Assembly (NCBI RefSeq): GCF_900110765.1
Contig: NZ_FOEO01000017.1
Location: 28,547-92,546 of the forward strand
DNA length: 64,000 bases
Reading direction: 5' to 3'
From: Pseudomonas sp. NFACC02
GTDB lineage: Bacteria; Pseudomonadota; Gammaproteobacteria; Pseudomonadales; Pseudomonadaceae
A model generated the notes under the pieces. It was given only the letters and a program-made list of their open reading frames with translations, was not told where the DNA came from and made no database searches. Below, one piece after another: positions 1 through 8,409 of this stretch. Made by a program: the position numbers and the translations under genes. How positions within the stretch are numbered: position 1 is the stretch's first letter; the number at the start of each line of letters is the position of its first letter.

Positions 1-75
1 GCCGGCTTGCTGGCGAATGCGGTGGGTCAGCAACATCAACAGTAACTGACCCATCGTATTGCTCGTGAAGCCGCC
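1..75. repeat. REPIN-like inverted repeat pair
   Basis: Two imperfect inverted arms meet around a short loop: the left arm reads GCCGGCTTGCTGGCGAATGC and the right arm carries its approximate complement ending in GAAGCCGCC. Both have an inner GGGTCAG/CTGACCC core. The same core recurs near 16.05, 27.17, 27.36 and 36.3 kb, so this is a member of a dispersed Pseudomonas REP/REPIN family placed just after the stop of the crotonase gene. Confidence 0.75.
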
Positions 76-91
76 TTGCAGCAAAGAGCCT

Positions 92-781
92 TCAGAACTG
101 ATGCTGACGGTCCAGCTCGATGGCCTTGTCCAGCGTTTCAAGGAAGTCCTTGCGCACTTTGAGTTTGGTCTGCTTGTGGGCCTTCATGTTGATCTTCTTC
201 AACTGCAAAGCCACAGTGCGCGCGGCGTCGGTGAGTTCTTCGGGCGCGACGACCTTGTCGAGGAAACCCGCTTGCAGTGCGCCTTTGGGGTCGAACATCT
301 CGCCGTTGATCACCGAGCGGCCGAACGCACTTTTATTCAAACGATCACGGGCCAGTTCGATCCCGGCGTTGTGCATGGTCATGCCGATCTGTACTTCGTT
401 CAGGCCAATGCTGAACGGGCCGTCGACGCCAATGCGGTAATCGGCCGACAACAGCAGGAACGCGCCTTTCGCCACGGCATGGCCCGTGCACGCCACCACG
501 ATGGGGAAAGGGTGCGACAGCATGCGACGCGCCAGGGTCGAACCCGCCGCGACCAGATCCATGGCCGCCTCCGGGCTTGAGGTCATGATCTTCAGGTCGT
601 AGCCGCCGGAAAGGATGCCCGGTCCACTGGTGATGATCACGACGGCGCGATCCTTTTCTGCCTGGTCCAGCGCGGCATTGAAAGCAGCGATGACCTCGTT
701 GCTGATGGCGTTGACCTTGCCGTTGCTCAGGGTCAGCGTGGCGACGCCATCGTCCAGTTGATACGCGACCAGATCACTCAT
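92..781 (-). CDS. Crotonase / enoyl-CoA hydratase family protein
   Basis: This 229-aa protein has the crotonase fold throughout. It shows the oxyanion-hole segment SGGYDLKIM (about residues 58-66), the second glycine-rich strand HAVAKGAFLLLSADYRIG, and LNEVQIG, whose Glu sits at the first general acid/base position of enoyl-CoA hydratases. The second catalytic Glu of classical hydratases is not obvious (TMHNAG follows). It may therefore be a hydratase, isomerase or hydrolase acting on an acyl-CoA in the cytoplasm; the substrate cannot be read from sequence. It is a monocistronic gene, with REP sequence just downstream. Confidence 0.9.
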   Translation of the reverse strand: MSDLVAYQLDDGVATLTLSNGKVNAISNEVIAAFNAALDQAEKDRAVVIITSGPGILSGGYDLKIMTSSPEAAMDLVAAGSTLARRMLSHPFPIVVACTGHAVAKGAFLLLSADYRIGVDGPFSIGLNEVQIGMTMHNAGIELARDRLNKSAFGRSVINGEMFDPKGALQAGFLDKVVAPEELTDAARTVALQLKKINMKAHKQTKLKVRKDFLETLDKAIELDRQHQF

Positions 782-926
782 GGGACGAGTCCTTATTGTT
801 GTGAAGTGGCGCAGACGTTACCCACACGAAGGGGCGAGGTAAAGCGTAAAGGGTGACCGATGGGTCAGGAATACGGGCCGCGTGGAGGGCAGAGAAGGGC
901 GCGGCCCGAGGAGGGAAGAAGCGGGA

Positions 927-1220
927 TCAGGCCTCGACAGCGTTCAGTGCGCAGTATTCTTCCCAATCCATGTCCAGAGCCTCGGCGGCTTCCTTATGGA
1001 CAGCAAACCGCAGCGCCCTCACTTCTTCCTCTGGTTTGCCGCTGAAGTTCAGCGCCAATTCCCAGGTTTCAATGTTCAAGGCTTCGGCTTCGTCCTCGAA
1101 GGCCCAGCGGATCTGGTCTTTTTGATCTTTCTGGCTAAGGCCTGATATCTCTTCCTGCAGCGCCGGGTTGGTCACGATGTAGTTCGGCAGGGCAGCTTCG
1201 ATCCATTCTTCTTTATTCAT
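927..1220 (-). CDS. Small acidic conserved hypothetical protein (DUF6388-like)
   Basis: This is a 97-aa acidic, helix-rich protein that begins MNKEEWIEAALPNYI. I chose the ATG at 1220 because AGGAGA lies seven bases upstream, although the frame stays open to 1400. It contains tryptophans in WAFEDEAEALNIETWELALNF and no signal or membrane segment. Short proteins of this kind are common in Pseudomonas and carry a DUF6388-type label; I recognise the type from memory rather than from a search, and no function is known to me. Confidence 0.75.
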   Translation of the reverse strand: MNKEEWIEAALPNYIVTNPALQEEISGLSQKDQKDQIRWAFEDEAEALNIETWELALNFSGKPEEEVRALRFAVHKEAAEALDMDWEEYCALNAVEA

Positions 1221-1419
1221 CTGAGGTAGATCTCCTGTGGGTCGAGCTGACAGTTTCTGTTGTAGGGATACTGAGGTGCGGCCCGATTGTGCGGGATGTC
1301 TGCGGCGCATGCCAGCCGCACGCAGTCCGTTTGTCGGTGTCGCGAATGAGAAGGGCTCGCGTGAGGTGCATCGTTCCCGATCCATTTCAGTTCGGGACAC
1401 TCGGAATGCAATGCCTCTT

Positions 1420-1851
1420 TTATTGAGCGCCTGAGTGGAACAGCTTGCCCTTCACCGGTTGCCGGATCTGGCCGCCGGACGGGTCGAAACACGCACTGTC
1501 GTACTGCGGGGCAATGCAGGTCGACGGAACGCCAGGAGGCGGAGGCCGAATAGCCTGCATGTGGTCAGAGATTTCTTTTTCGTTGGTGATGATGATTTTC
1601 CTCCGACGGCTCACCCGGAGGATTTCAGTCGCGTTCTTGTTCACCCGATGCGGGAAGTCAGCTTCCTCCCAATCACTGGAGAGACGAGAGGGGACCGGGG
1701 GCAGCGGTATCGTATCGCCCACATAGGTCGGGCACGGCGTCGAGGCGAAACTGATCCTGCCATCGTGCGCCATGCACTTGAACACCTCCGCAGAGGCCAT
1801 ATTCCCTACGCCCAGCGTAAGCATGGCGAGTACGCCGGCAAACCGTCTCAT
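1420..1851 (-). CDS. Exported hypothetical protein (DUF4124-like start)
   Basis: This 143-aa protein starts with a clear Sec signal peptide (MRRFAGVLAMLTLGVGNMASA, cut after about residue 21, with GGAGGG upstream of the ATG). The mature part opens with EVFKCMAHDGRISFASTPCP, the pattern of small periplasmic DUF4124-type domains (Y/F-K-C...G...F...PC). Four cysteines in the mature protein (KCMA, TPCP, STCIA, SACFD) could pair in the periplasm. The function is unknown. Confidence 0.7.
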   Translation of the reverse strand: MRRFAGVLAMLTLGVGNMASAEVFKCMAHDGRISFASTPCPTYVGDTIPLPPVPSRLSSDWEEADFPHRVNKNATEILRVSRRRKIIITNEKEISDHMQAIRPPPPGVPSTCIAPQYDSACFDPSGGQIRQPVKGKLFHSGAQ

Positions 1852-1915
1852 CGAAAGAACCCCTCCCTGTCTGGCGCAAGGCTACCATTTGCGGAAAGGT
1901 GCTGTCAGCGTCGGC

Positions 1916-2407
1916 TCAATGCGTTTCGTGAGTCGCCTTATGCACTCTGGCCAGCGCCAGCGCGACGAACATATCGGCATCGCCCTGAAGGACCCGCAAA
2001 TGGTCCTCGACATGATCGCCGTTATTCAGCTCTCTGGAGTCGATCAATCGGGTGACTTCGCACAACGCGTTGGCGGTGACCCACAGGCTCTGACGCAACT
2101 GACCAATGATTTTGACCACACTCTCGGTACTGTTGTCTTCGCTGTCCGAATACCCGTTGCGCCCTGCCGGCGGAACGGGCATAACGGGCACTTCCATTCG
2201 ATTGTGCGAATCAATGCCCGTCACCACGCGGCTTATGTCGACGCCTGCCGCGGCGATTCGGAACAGATAGTCGGCTCTGGGTAGACGCTGTCCACTCTCG
2301 TAATGACCTTGAGCGTTGGCTTCCACGCCTCCGATGGCTCCGAGGGCACTTTGCGTCAGCTTCAAGCGTTTCCTTTCCTGTTTCAGGCGTTTGCCAATAC
2401 CGTTCAT
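1916..2407 (-). CDS. XRE-family helix-turn-helix regulator
   Basis: This 163-aa protein starts at the ATG at 2407, behind AGGAG. Residues 6-58 form a Cro/CI-type helix-turn-helix (RLKQERKRLKLTQSALGAIG...HYESGQRLPRADYLFRIAAAG). The phrase GVEANAQGHYESGQR is typical of chromosomal Pseudomonas XRE proteins. The C-terminal half is helical and unlike a peptidase or cupin domain. It sits at the left edge of the accessory islet. Its targets are unknown. Confidence 0.85.
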   Translation of the reverse strand: MNGIGKRLKQERKRLKLTQSALGAIGGVEANAQGHYESGQRLPRADYLFRIAAAGVDISRVVTGIDSHNRMEVPVMPVPPAGRNGYSDSEDNSTESVVKIIGQLRQSLWVTANALCEVTRLIDSRELNNGDHVEDHLRVLQGDADMFVALALARVHKATHETH

Positions 2408-3011
2408 CAACCTACTCCTGCGAGATCCACGCCCTGGTCTTCATTCTGGTCGGGCGTGCAATGGGGGCCGGAATACGGGCTGGGGGGATCTGTGTACAAC
2501 TAGCCTCGTACTAACGCGCTACTTCCAAAATGGAAAGCACGGATAAACATTAGCTGGTCAATTGAAAGTGCGGCGCCCTTTCCGATGTTCTGCGGTTGAA
2601 TCAGTGTACGGGTGCCAGGATTACCCGAAAAATACATCGTATTGGATGGGTGGCTCATCCGGGCGGATGTTTTAGAGGCGAGGATGTGCGAAAAGATTGC
2701 CGAACAGCGGGTGCCCACGTCCTGGGCCGTTCCCTCGTTTGGATCGGTGTCCACGGCGGGCGGAGGAGATGAACCCTGCTGGGTTGACGCCGGCACAGTG
2801 CTCGAATGTTCCAGATCAATTTTCAATCGGCCCGTTAAGTCAGTCAGTGCAGATGATGGTGATCCCTGATGCTTTATCTCAAGGCTTGTCGATTCCATCG
2901 TATTGTTCTGGATCGACAGACCCATACTGAGCCATGAGTACTCAACACAGGGCTTGAACTGGAGTCTCAGTTAGCCCAATTGCGGGCTGATCGGATTGCA
3001 CGACGGTAGTA
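2408..3011. other. Unresolved 600-bp stretch at the left edge of the islet
   Basis: No gene here convinces me. A minus-strand frame (2500-2925, 141 codons, starting MGLSIQNNTMES) and a plus-strand frame (2612-2869, 85 codons) overlap each other. Neither has a ribosome-binding site at its first ATG or a recognisable domain. The minus frame is the better candidate because it is longer and ends next to the XRE gene. The stretch could also be a decayed remnant from the adjacent mobile-looking region. Confidence 0.4.
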
Positions 3012-3335
3012 CTACGCTTTGTCGGTATTGCCATGGCGATGACAATTCTCAAATGGATTGATATTCGCAGCCGCTTCAAGCCCGTCCTTCAAGCGAATGT
3101 CAGACAGCTCCCACCTCACTTTTTCGTGCTCACGCTTCAACGTGGTCAGCTCGTTTGAAAGGCTACTGTTCATCTGTACGAGCTTGGCGACATTCTTCCG
3201 CGATTGCCTCACCTCAAGCCATGCATCATCCAGCTCATCAATGAGTAATTTGCATTGCTGCTTATAGGCTTCCAGTAGGGAAGGCATGCCCAAGTCGAAA
3301 GCAAAATCGTCAGAAGGTTGATTGTCGTCAGTCAT
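3012..3335 (-). CDS. Hypothetical coiled-coil protein
   Basis: This is about 107 aa from the ATG at 3335; a GTG at 3347 is an alternative. The acidic N-terminus (MTDDNQPSDDFAFDLGMPSL) is followed by a long charged helix, about residues 20-85, with heptad-like leucines (LVQMNSSLSNELTTLKREHE), which suggests a coiled coil. There is no signal peptide or membrane segment. I do not recognise a family. No strong ribosome-binding site decides the start. Confidence 0.5.
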   Translation of the reverse strand: MTDDNQPSDDFAFDLGMPSLLEAYKQQCKLLIDELDDAWLEVRQSRKNVAKLVQMNSSLSNELTTLKREHEKVRWELSDIRLKDGLEAAANINPFENCHRHGNTDKA

Positions 3336-3363
3336 AGTGATCGCCACCGAAAGAGTACGGATG

Positions 3364-3630
3364 TTCTCCTTTCAGGGTAGCGCTAAGCACTGGATGGATC
3401 AACAGTGGTCTGATGAAGTGAGCAGGGTTGGAATCGAGGTTGAGCTGGCTGGACAGCTTCCGGTGTTGGCTTCACCGGTAGCTGTCGATGCTCCTGTGGT
3501 GGTATTGAAGCGCTTCGAAAGCTTTGCTAACGAAGGGGTGCACGATCTATTCGGGGATGTGCTGGACGCTGCGCCTGTGATGTTTAATGCCGGCGCTGAC
3601 GTTCCCTGCGATGATCCTGTGCCGTGGTAA
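3364..3630 (+). CDS. Uncertain small hypothetical gene
   Basis: A frame of about 88 codons (starting MFSFQGSAKHWMDQQ) stops one base before the stop of the convergent membrane protein gene. That tail-to-tail packing and the uniform amino-acid composition argue mildly for a real gene. The lack of a good ribosome-binding site and of any family argues against. It may be the 3' end of an eroded gene. Confidence 0.25.
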   Translation, partial: FSFQGSAKHWMDQQWSDEVSRVGIEVELAGQLPVLASPVAVDAPVVVLKRFESFANEGVHDLFGDVLDAAPVMFNAGADVPCDDPVPW

Positions 3631-4188
3631 TCACAACTGAGCCGGAAGACCTCCTTGCTCGTTGTCCTCGTGAGGTAGATTTGCAGTCTGATGCGTCATT
3701 TCTGGAGGCACGGATATTTCAGGATTAAACTTCTTAGTTATTTCTTCAGCGTCAAATTGCCATTTCGGCATGTATGCAGTTGCTTCATATGGCGTCGGTG
3801 TTGGAGGCGTTGATGTTGGTGGCGGGGTTATTACTGGTGTGAGCATTGCGTCGGGATTGGGCGCTGGCGTGCTTGGAGGTTTGCTTAGTGATTGATTAGC
3901 CTGAGTACCGCCCTGGGCTGTTTTTTCTAAAACGATATTCGGCAGCATAGGTGTTATCTTGATCGAATTCACTAAGCTGAATACGAGTATTCCAGCGCCA
4001 AACAGCGCAAAGAATATTCCCGGACTCACGTCTTTAAGACTAAGTTCTAGCTTTTCGCCTGTCTTAACGGTGAAGTCGCCTTGTTTGGCTTGCACTACGT
4101 AGAAAAGCCTGTAGCCGAAGTAGATACAGATGATTCCACCAAGAACTATCGAGGCTCTATATAGAATCAACGATTGTATATAGTCCAT
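3631..4188 (-). CDS. Hypothetical two-helix membrane protein with a Pro/Thr-rich tail
   Basis: This 185-aa protein has an AGGAAG site upstream of its ATG. Two hydrophobic helices (about residues 10-32 and 53-73) flank a short charged loop (KQGDFTVKTGEKLELSLKDV). The rest is a low-complexity linker (PPSTPAPNPDAMLTPVITPP and similar) ending in a hydrophilic tail. The region is visibly AT-richer than the core genes around it. I recognise no family; a membrane-anchored protein is all that can be said. Confidence 0.65.
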   Translation of the reverse strand: MDYIQSLILYRASIVLGGIICIYFGYRLFYVVQAKQGDFTVKTGEKLELSLKDVSPGIFFALFGAGILVFSLVNSIKITPMLPNIVLEKTAQGGTQANQSLSKPPSTPAPNPDAMLTPVITPPPTSTPPTPTPYEATAYMPKWQFDAEEITKKFNPEISVPPEMTHQTANLPHEDNEQGGLPAQL

Positions 4189-4284
4189 TGAGTTTGCTTC
4201 CTAGCGTGAGTTACCGTTGCTGAATGGCCTAGTCAGCCTAGCATGTGTCATCAAAAGTCGGCGAGCTATCCAAGGAGCGAGAGC

Positions 4285-5100
4285 ATGAGCAAGGGAAAGA
4301 AACGGCGCCAACGCAGGGGCCAACCCAGTATCCCCAGAGATGAACACATCATTGGTCACACGGCTGGTGTGGTGACATCCCTCAAGGTAACGGCTCACCC
4401 AGTTCACGGAATCACCATCGCGGAGTTAGACCCGCTCAGTATCCGCCGCGAGCTGACACACGCCAGAGAGGGCAAGACTGGCAAGGTGATCACCTCCACG
4501 CCAGTGAGCGATTTCAACTTACTACGTGGTGGATTCGCTGAGCTACAGGCACGCTACGATTACCTCGCAGCGGTGGATACCAACACACTCAAAGACAAGA
4601 ACGGTTTGGTGCGATACCGAGGGTATGCGGTAAGCGCCTGTGCACTCGCAGTGATAGCGGAGCCGTTGCAGACGCTGACCGACGTAGCACGGTATAGCGG
4701 GCTTGTGTGTTACCTGATCTTAGATTCCAACCCTGCCCCAGAGGTTAAACATGAGCCGCTAGGCTGGCATCTCGCACTCAATCACATGGCTACGCCATTT
4801 CTCCAGACAAAACGCATCGGCGTCATCGTTGATAGCGAACTGCGCGATCACCTAAAGATTAACACCCGTCAGAGGCCGTATTACGGTGATCACATTTTGC
4901 CTGCCCACGCGACTCTAATTTACGCATCGGCCGATAAATCCGAGACGCTATCTAACCAGATGATCAAGCATTCAGACGCTTTTGCTAAACAAGTCCTTTC
5001 GGAATTTCAGCGTCTTGGTATTGATTACATATTGGTGCAACCTTATACGGAAATGGGCACGGTTCGGTGTTATCGCATTATTCCAAAAACCAGCCTTTAA
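4285..5100 (+). CDS. Hypothetical protein of the accessory islet
   Basis: This 271-aa soluble protein starts at the ATG at 4285, preceded by AAGGAG. It opens with a very basic segment (MSKGKKRRQRRGQPSIP), which could bind nucleic acid. Later parts mix helices and strands (QTLTDVARYSGLVCYLILDS; RIGVIVDSELRDHLKINTRQ; GIDYILVQPYTEMGTVRCYR). I recognise no catalytic motif and no family. It ends about 30 bp before the surviving part of a broken serine recombinase, so it may have arrived with the same mobile element. Confidence 0.6.
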   Translation: MSKGKKRRQRRGQPSIPRDEHIIGHTAGVVTSLKVTAHPVHGITIAELDPLSIRRELTHAREGKTGKVITSTPVSDFNLLRGGFAELQARYDYLAAVDTNTLKDKNGLVRYRGYAVSACALAVIAEPLQTLTDVARYSGLVCYLILDSNPAPEVKHEPLGWHLALNHMATPFLQTKRIGVIVDSELRDHLKINTRQRPYYGDHILPAHATLIYASADKSETLSNQMIKHSDAFAKQVLSEFQRLGIDYILVQPYTEMGTVRCYRIIPKTSL

Positions 5101-5131
5101 CCTCTCTAAACCTCGAATAACCTCCGATCGA

Positions 5132-5579
5132 ATGCAGTTGTCAGGTAGCATCGCCGCCAGTGAGCGTCCGGGCTTCACCAAGCTGATGGAACGCATGGAA
5201 TCAGGAGACGTGGTGATCGTCACTTAGCTGGACCGGCTAGGCCGCAACGCTGTGGATGTCCGTCAGACAGTTGAGCGGCTGGCAGAATCAGGCATCCGTG
5301 TTCACTGTCTCGCCCTTGGTGGCGTAGACCTCACCAGTGCTGCGGGCAAGATGACTATGCAAGTATTGGGGGGTGGCTGAATTCGAGAGAGACTTGCTGG
5401 TCGAGCGTGCGCAACAAGGTCTGAAGCGAGCCAAGGCAGAAGGCAAGAAACTAGGTCGTCCAGAAGCAATCGACACAACAGCATCAGTGCAACGTCTCAA
5501 AGCCAAAGACATGACACAGGCAGCAGCCGAACTCGGTATTGGCATTGCTACAGTGAAGCGTCATTGGAACAAAGCGTAA
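5132..5579 (+). pseudogene. Broken serine recombinase/resolvase (Tn3-type), 3' two-thirds
   Basis: Reading through the damage gives a resolvase/invertase middle and end: LSGSIAASERPGFTKLMERM, then the family hallmark [20 protein letters not shown], the [18 protein letters not shown] strand, [20 protein letters not shown] and a C-terminal HTH (DMTQAAAELGIGIATVKRHW). The N-terminal part with the catalytic serine is missing. A TAG at 5225-5227 replaces the usual Lys codon before LDRLGR, and an indel at the six-G run 5368-5373 shifts the frame. It is therefore an inactive relic of a transposon resolvase. Confidence 0.88.
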
Positions 5580-5947
5580 TCAATCCAGCCTCACCACAGC
5601 CCGCCATAGAGCGCGCTTTGTCGTCTCTGGTGATCAGGTTAGGCTCTCGCTGAACGTTCTCTAACAGCTCCACAGGCCACCAGATAACCGGGTGCGGCAA
5701 GGGCTAGGCTTATTTCATTTTTAAGAACGATTCCCATCTAACTCAAAACTACCGCAATCAACACCCCCGGAAGAACTGACAGGAATCGGTCTACTTCCCT
5801 ATCGCCCCACCATTATTTTTGCCAGCCAGATTTGAAGCGGTTCGAACAGTGCGAAACCTCTCCGGGCGGCGGGGATTTTTGGCGGCAAATCGATGTGAAC
5901 ATTTCAAGCAGTGGTACGCTTCGCCCTTCACATAACAGGAGGCGGTC
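5580..5947. other. Gene-free spacer after the recombinase relic
   Basis: I see no supported gene, no Tn3-type terminal inverted repeat and no copy of the tRNA-Ser 3' end in these 368 bases. The last 15 bases hold the strong AGGAGG site of the next gene, whose promoter is presumably in this stretch. Confidence 0.4.
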
Positions 5948-6679
5948 ATGGCAACCACATGGAAGCTGAACGAGTTACAGGATTGGCTTGAGACAAATCG
6001 CCCTGACGACATCCAAACGGCCAACCTACCGAAGTCGCTTAGCCGCTCAGCGTTCATACTTCATTATCACGTACGACTCGCAAGGGACGCATTTGCAGAG
6101 TTCAAGGAGCCTGATGGAGGCTCCGAAAAAATGTTCGTTGCCATGATGAGTTTTGAACCTGACTTCAGCAGAGCGGCGCTCGTCCAAGAGGCCAATCTAA
6201 TCGCCGCCATTCACACCGTGCGAAACTACGCCGACATCTTCGCCCAGTTGGTCAACACGCTGCTGATACCAGTGCCCGCGCCTCAAAAATATTGCAGCTT
6301 TGGTAGGGTGGCCGGAGACCTGCCAGAATCGGCCTTCAAGCAGCTTATGCAAGAACTGAATTCATCTCACTGGTTTCGCTACCTTGCCGCGTTCAGCAAT
6401 ATCTCCAAACACCGCCATCTGTTAGAGAGTCAACCGAGTGCATCTTTCGACGAGGATGTCATCGGGTTGCGAGTACAAGAATTCTCGTACGAATTTAACC
6501 CTAAGGAAGCGGAGACCGTCTTTCCCCGCTGTTGGGGGCACGATCTACTTGAGGAAACATACACCGTGTACCGGAGGATTCTGGAACTAGGGCAGATGTT
6601 GAATGAGCACGTCTTGCTCAGAGAGGTTGGCTCGATTTGCCAAAGTGGTGCCAGCCCCAGCCCCAGCCCCAACGACTGA
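5948..6679 (+). CDS. Hypothetical protein of the accessory islet
   Basis: This 243-aa soluble, helix-rich protein has an excellent ribosome-binding site (AGGAGG, seven bases before ATG). It contains SAFILHYHVRLARDAFAEFK, IAAIHTVRNYADIFAQLVNT and AAFSNISKHRHLLES. The pattern of His-Thr-Val-Arg-Asn-Tyr-Ala-Asp and Ser-Lys-His-Arg-His resembles HEPN-like or Cthe_2314-like helical proteins, but the match is too loose to name. The tail is a Ser-Pro repeat (SPSPSPND), encoded by a CCCCAG repeat at 6652-6670. The function is unknown. Confidence 0.65.
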   Translation: MATTWKLNELQDWLETNRPDDIQTANLPKSLSRSAFILHYHVRLARDAFAEFKEPDGGSEKMFVAMMSFEPDFSRAALVQEANLIAAIHTVRNYADIFAQLVNTLLIPVPAPQKYCSFGRVAGDLPESAFKQLMQELNSSHWFRYLAAFSNISKHRHLLESQPSASFDEDVIGLRVQEFSYEFNPKEAETVFPRCWGHDLLEETYTVYRRILELGQMLNEHVLLREVGSICQSGASPSPSPND

Positions 6680-6708
6680 TCGCGATGACGCATTTGCCGC
6701 GCCCATCA

Positions 6709-7167
6709 CTATTTTGCAGCGGTGCATGCACTTACTGTGACCAATACAACCTTTTCTTCGCGGCACGGCCACCTTCCCCGCAATGCGTTGAGGGTTTCTT
6801 GGACCTCATACCTCTGAGTGGCGTTATTGCCCCCAGTCTCCCCGCCCCATTCCTCAATTAAGGAGGCTAGAACTCTCCTTGTGAGGGCGCTGTACTCTGG
6901 AAAGTGACGGAGTTCATATATGTATGCTCGTTGGCTGACGAGCTTTAGCTGACCGGCACCATCGCTGCCTGTGCTGATGTCTCTGATTAGCTGGTGATAC
7001 TTGCCGTAGCGTTTGTCCTTTAGTTCGTCTCTTCGGATGGTCACGTATCTATAGGCGGAGAAAGCGAGAACCACAATCGAGACCACGAATGCCAAAATCG
7101 TAGCAACTGTCCCAAGATTGTTCATGTTTAACGCGAACCACTGCACTATTTTGTCGAGCTGATCCAT
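6709..7167 (-). CDS. Hypothetical single-pass membrane protein
   Basis: This 152-aa protein starts at the ATG at 7167, with AGGAG about ten bases upstream. One strongly hydrophobic helix (about residues 20-40, VATILAFVVSIVVLAFSAYR) is followed by a basic cytoplasmic stretch (RRDELKDKRYGKYHQLIRDI). Small bacterial membrane proteins with this layout are common in defence and mobile regions, but I recognise no family. It is the last gene before the tRNA-Ser. Confidence 0.6.
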   Translation of the reverse strand: MDQLDKIVQWFALNMNNLGTVATILAFVVSIVVLAFSAYRYVTIRRDELKDKRYGKYHQLIRDISTGSDGAGQLKLVSQRAYIYELRHFPEYSALTRRVLASLIEEWGGETGGNNATQRYEVQETLNALRGRWPCREEKVVLVTVSACTAAK

Positions 7168-7242
7168 TGCGTTTGTTGCTCCTGATATTAAGCAGGTAGG
7201 GGCAGGAGGGGATGGGGAGTGGCAAGGGTTTTTTACGTACAA

Positions 7243-7287
7243 TCAGAAAAGAAAAACCCCCGCAAACCATTGATTTGCAGGGGTTTT
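7243..7287 (-). terminator. Rho-independent terminator of tRNA-Ser
   Basis: On the minus strand, AAAACCCCTGCAAA pairs across a seven-base loop with TTTGCGGGGGTTTTT, and a T-rich run follows (TTTTTCTTTT). It lies directly downstream of the tRNA-Ser gene, so it should end that transcript. Confidence 0.85.
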
Positions 7288-7294
7288 CGAAATG

Positions 7295-7384
7295 TGGCGG
7301 TGAAGGAGAGATTCGAACTCTCGATACAGTTTCCTGTATACACACTTTCCAGGCGTGCTCCTTAAGCCACTCGGACACTTCACC
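7295..7384 (-). tRNA. tRNA-Ser (GGA)
   Basis: The 90-nt minus-strand sequence starts GGTGAAGTGTCCGAGTGG and ends with GGTTCGA-type T-arm (GAGTTCGAATCTC), the matching acceptor strand CTTCACC, discriminator G and an encoded CCA. The anticodon loop CTGGAAA gives anticodon GGA, and a long variable arm (about GTGTGTATACAGGAAACTGT) confirms a class II serine tRNA. Its 3' end faces the accessory islet, the usual side for integrated elements. Confidence 0.96.
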
Positions 7385-7549
7385 GTATCTCTTCAGACGT
7401 TCAGTCTGTCGAGGCGCGCTAATGTAGTCGAAAGTTCTGATGAAGGCAAAACTTTTTTTCAGAATTTTCATGCGGTTAAGCAGAAAAGCACGAAGCGCCG
7501 GCCTCATCGTGAGGTGACGGGCTTCGTGCGGGCGGTGACGACGTCTGTA

Positions 7550-8299
7550 TCAGGCGCCGAAGCCGCCGTCGATGGTCAGACTGGCGCCGGTGACGTAGCC
7601 CGCTTCCGGTCCTGCGAGGTAGGCCACCATCGCGGCAATTTCTGTGGCTTTGCCATAGCGAGGCACCGCCATCAGGCCCATCAGCGAGGTTGCGAAATCG
7701 CTGTCCGCCGGGTTCATGTCGGTGTCGACCGGGCCGGGTTGCACGTTGTTGACGGTAATGCCGCGTGGGCCGAGGTCGCGTGCCAGGCCTTTGGTCAGGC
7801 CCACCAGCGCCGATTTACTCATGGCGTACACGCCGCCGCCCGCGAAGGGCATACGGTCGGCGTTGGTGCTGCCGATGTTGATGATGCGACCGCCGTCCTT
7901 CATATGCCGGGCTGCTTCCTGGCTGGCGATGAAAACGCTGCGTACGTTGATGGCCAGGGTGCGGTCGAAGTCTTCCAGTTTGAACTCGTCCAGAGGCGCG
8001 ATCGCCAGCACGCCCGCGTTGTTGACCAGGATATCGAGGCCTTTGAAGGCCTCCACTGTTTTGACGACGGCGCTGCGAATCTCGTGTTCATTAGCGCTGT
8101 CAGCCTTGATCGCCAGGGCTTTGCCGCCTGCGGAGGTGATTTCCTCCTGCAGGGCGCGGGCCTTGTCTTCGGAGCTGACGAAGGTAAACGCCACTGCGGC
8201 GCCCTGTTCTGCCAGACGTTTGACGATCGCAGCACCGATGCCGCGGGAGCCGCCTTGAACCAGTGCGACTTTGCCGATGAGGTTGGTTGGGTGAGTCAT
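7550..8299 (-). CDS. SDR-family NAD(P)-dependent oxidoreductase
   Basis: This 249-aa classical short-chain dehydrogenase has the Rossmann motif GGSRGIG (16-22), NNAG (93-96), catalytic Ser144 and the Tyr158-x-x-x-Lys162 pair in YAMSK. The C-terminal ASLTIDGGFGA is the usual family ending. It resembles 3-oxoacyl-ACP reductase-like SDRs, but the substrate is unknown. The start is set by AGGAGA six bases before ATG. It is transcribed divergently from the LysR gene at 8410, with about 110 bp between, so that regulator probably controls it. Confidence 0.92.
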   Translation of the reverse strand: MTHPTNLIGKVALVQGGSRGIGAAIVKRLAEQGAAVAFTFVSSEDKARALQEEITSAGGKALAIKADSANEHEIRSAVVKTVEAFKGLDILVNNAGVLAIAPLDEFKLEDFDRTLAINVRSVFIASQEAARHMKDGGRIINIGSTNADRMPFAGGGVYAMSKSALVGLTKGLARDLGPRGITVNNVQPGPVDTDMNPADSDFATSLMGLMAVPRYGKATEIAAMVAYLAGPEAGYVTGASLTIDGGFGA

Positions 8300-8409
8300 G
8301 TCGATCTCCTGTAACCGTTTATCAGTGAGTGGATGGGTTCAGTATCTGTCGTGGATTGGGTTCTTGGTAGCCGGTAATCGCTATAGTCTGTGTAAACCAG
8401 AAGTTGTGA

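Noticed and set aside
2500..2925. 141-codon minus-strand hypothetical gene
   Set aside because: Open, but without a ribosome-binding site or recognisable family and overlapped by a plus-strand frame; kept only as a note on the region.
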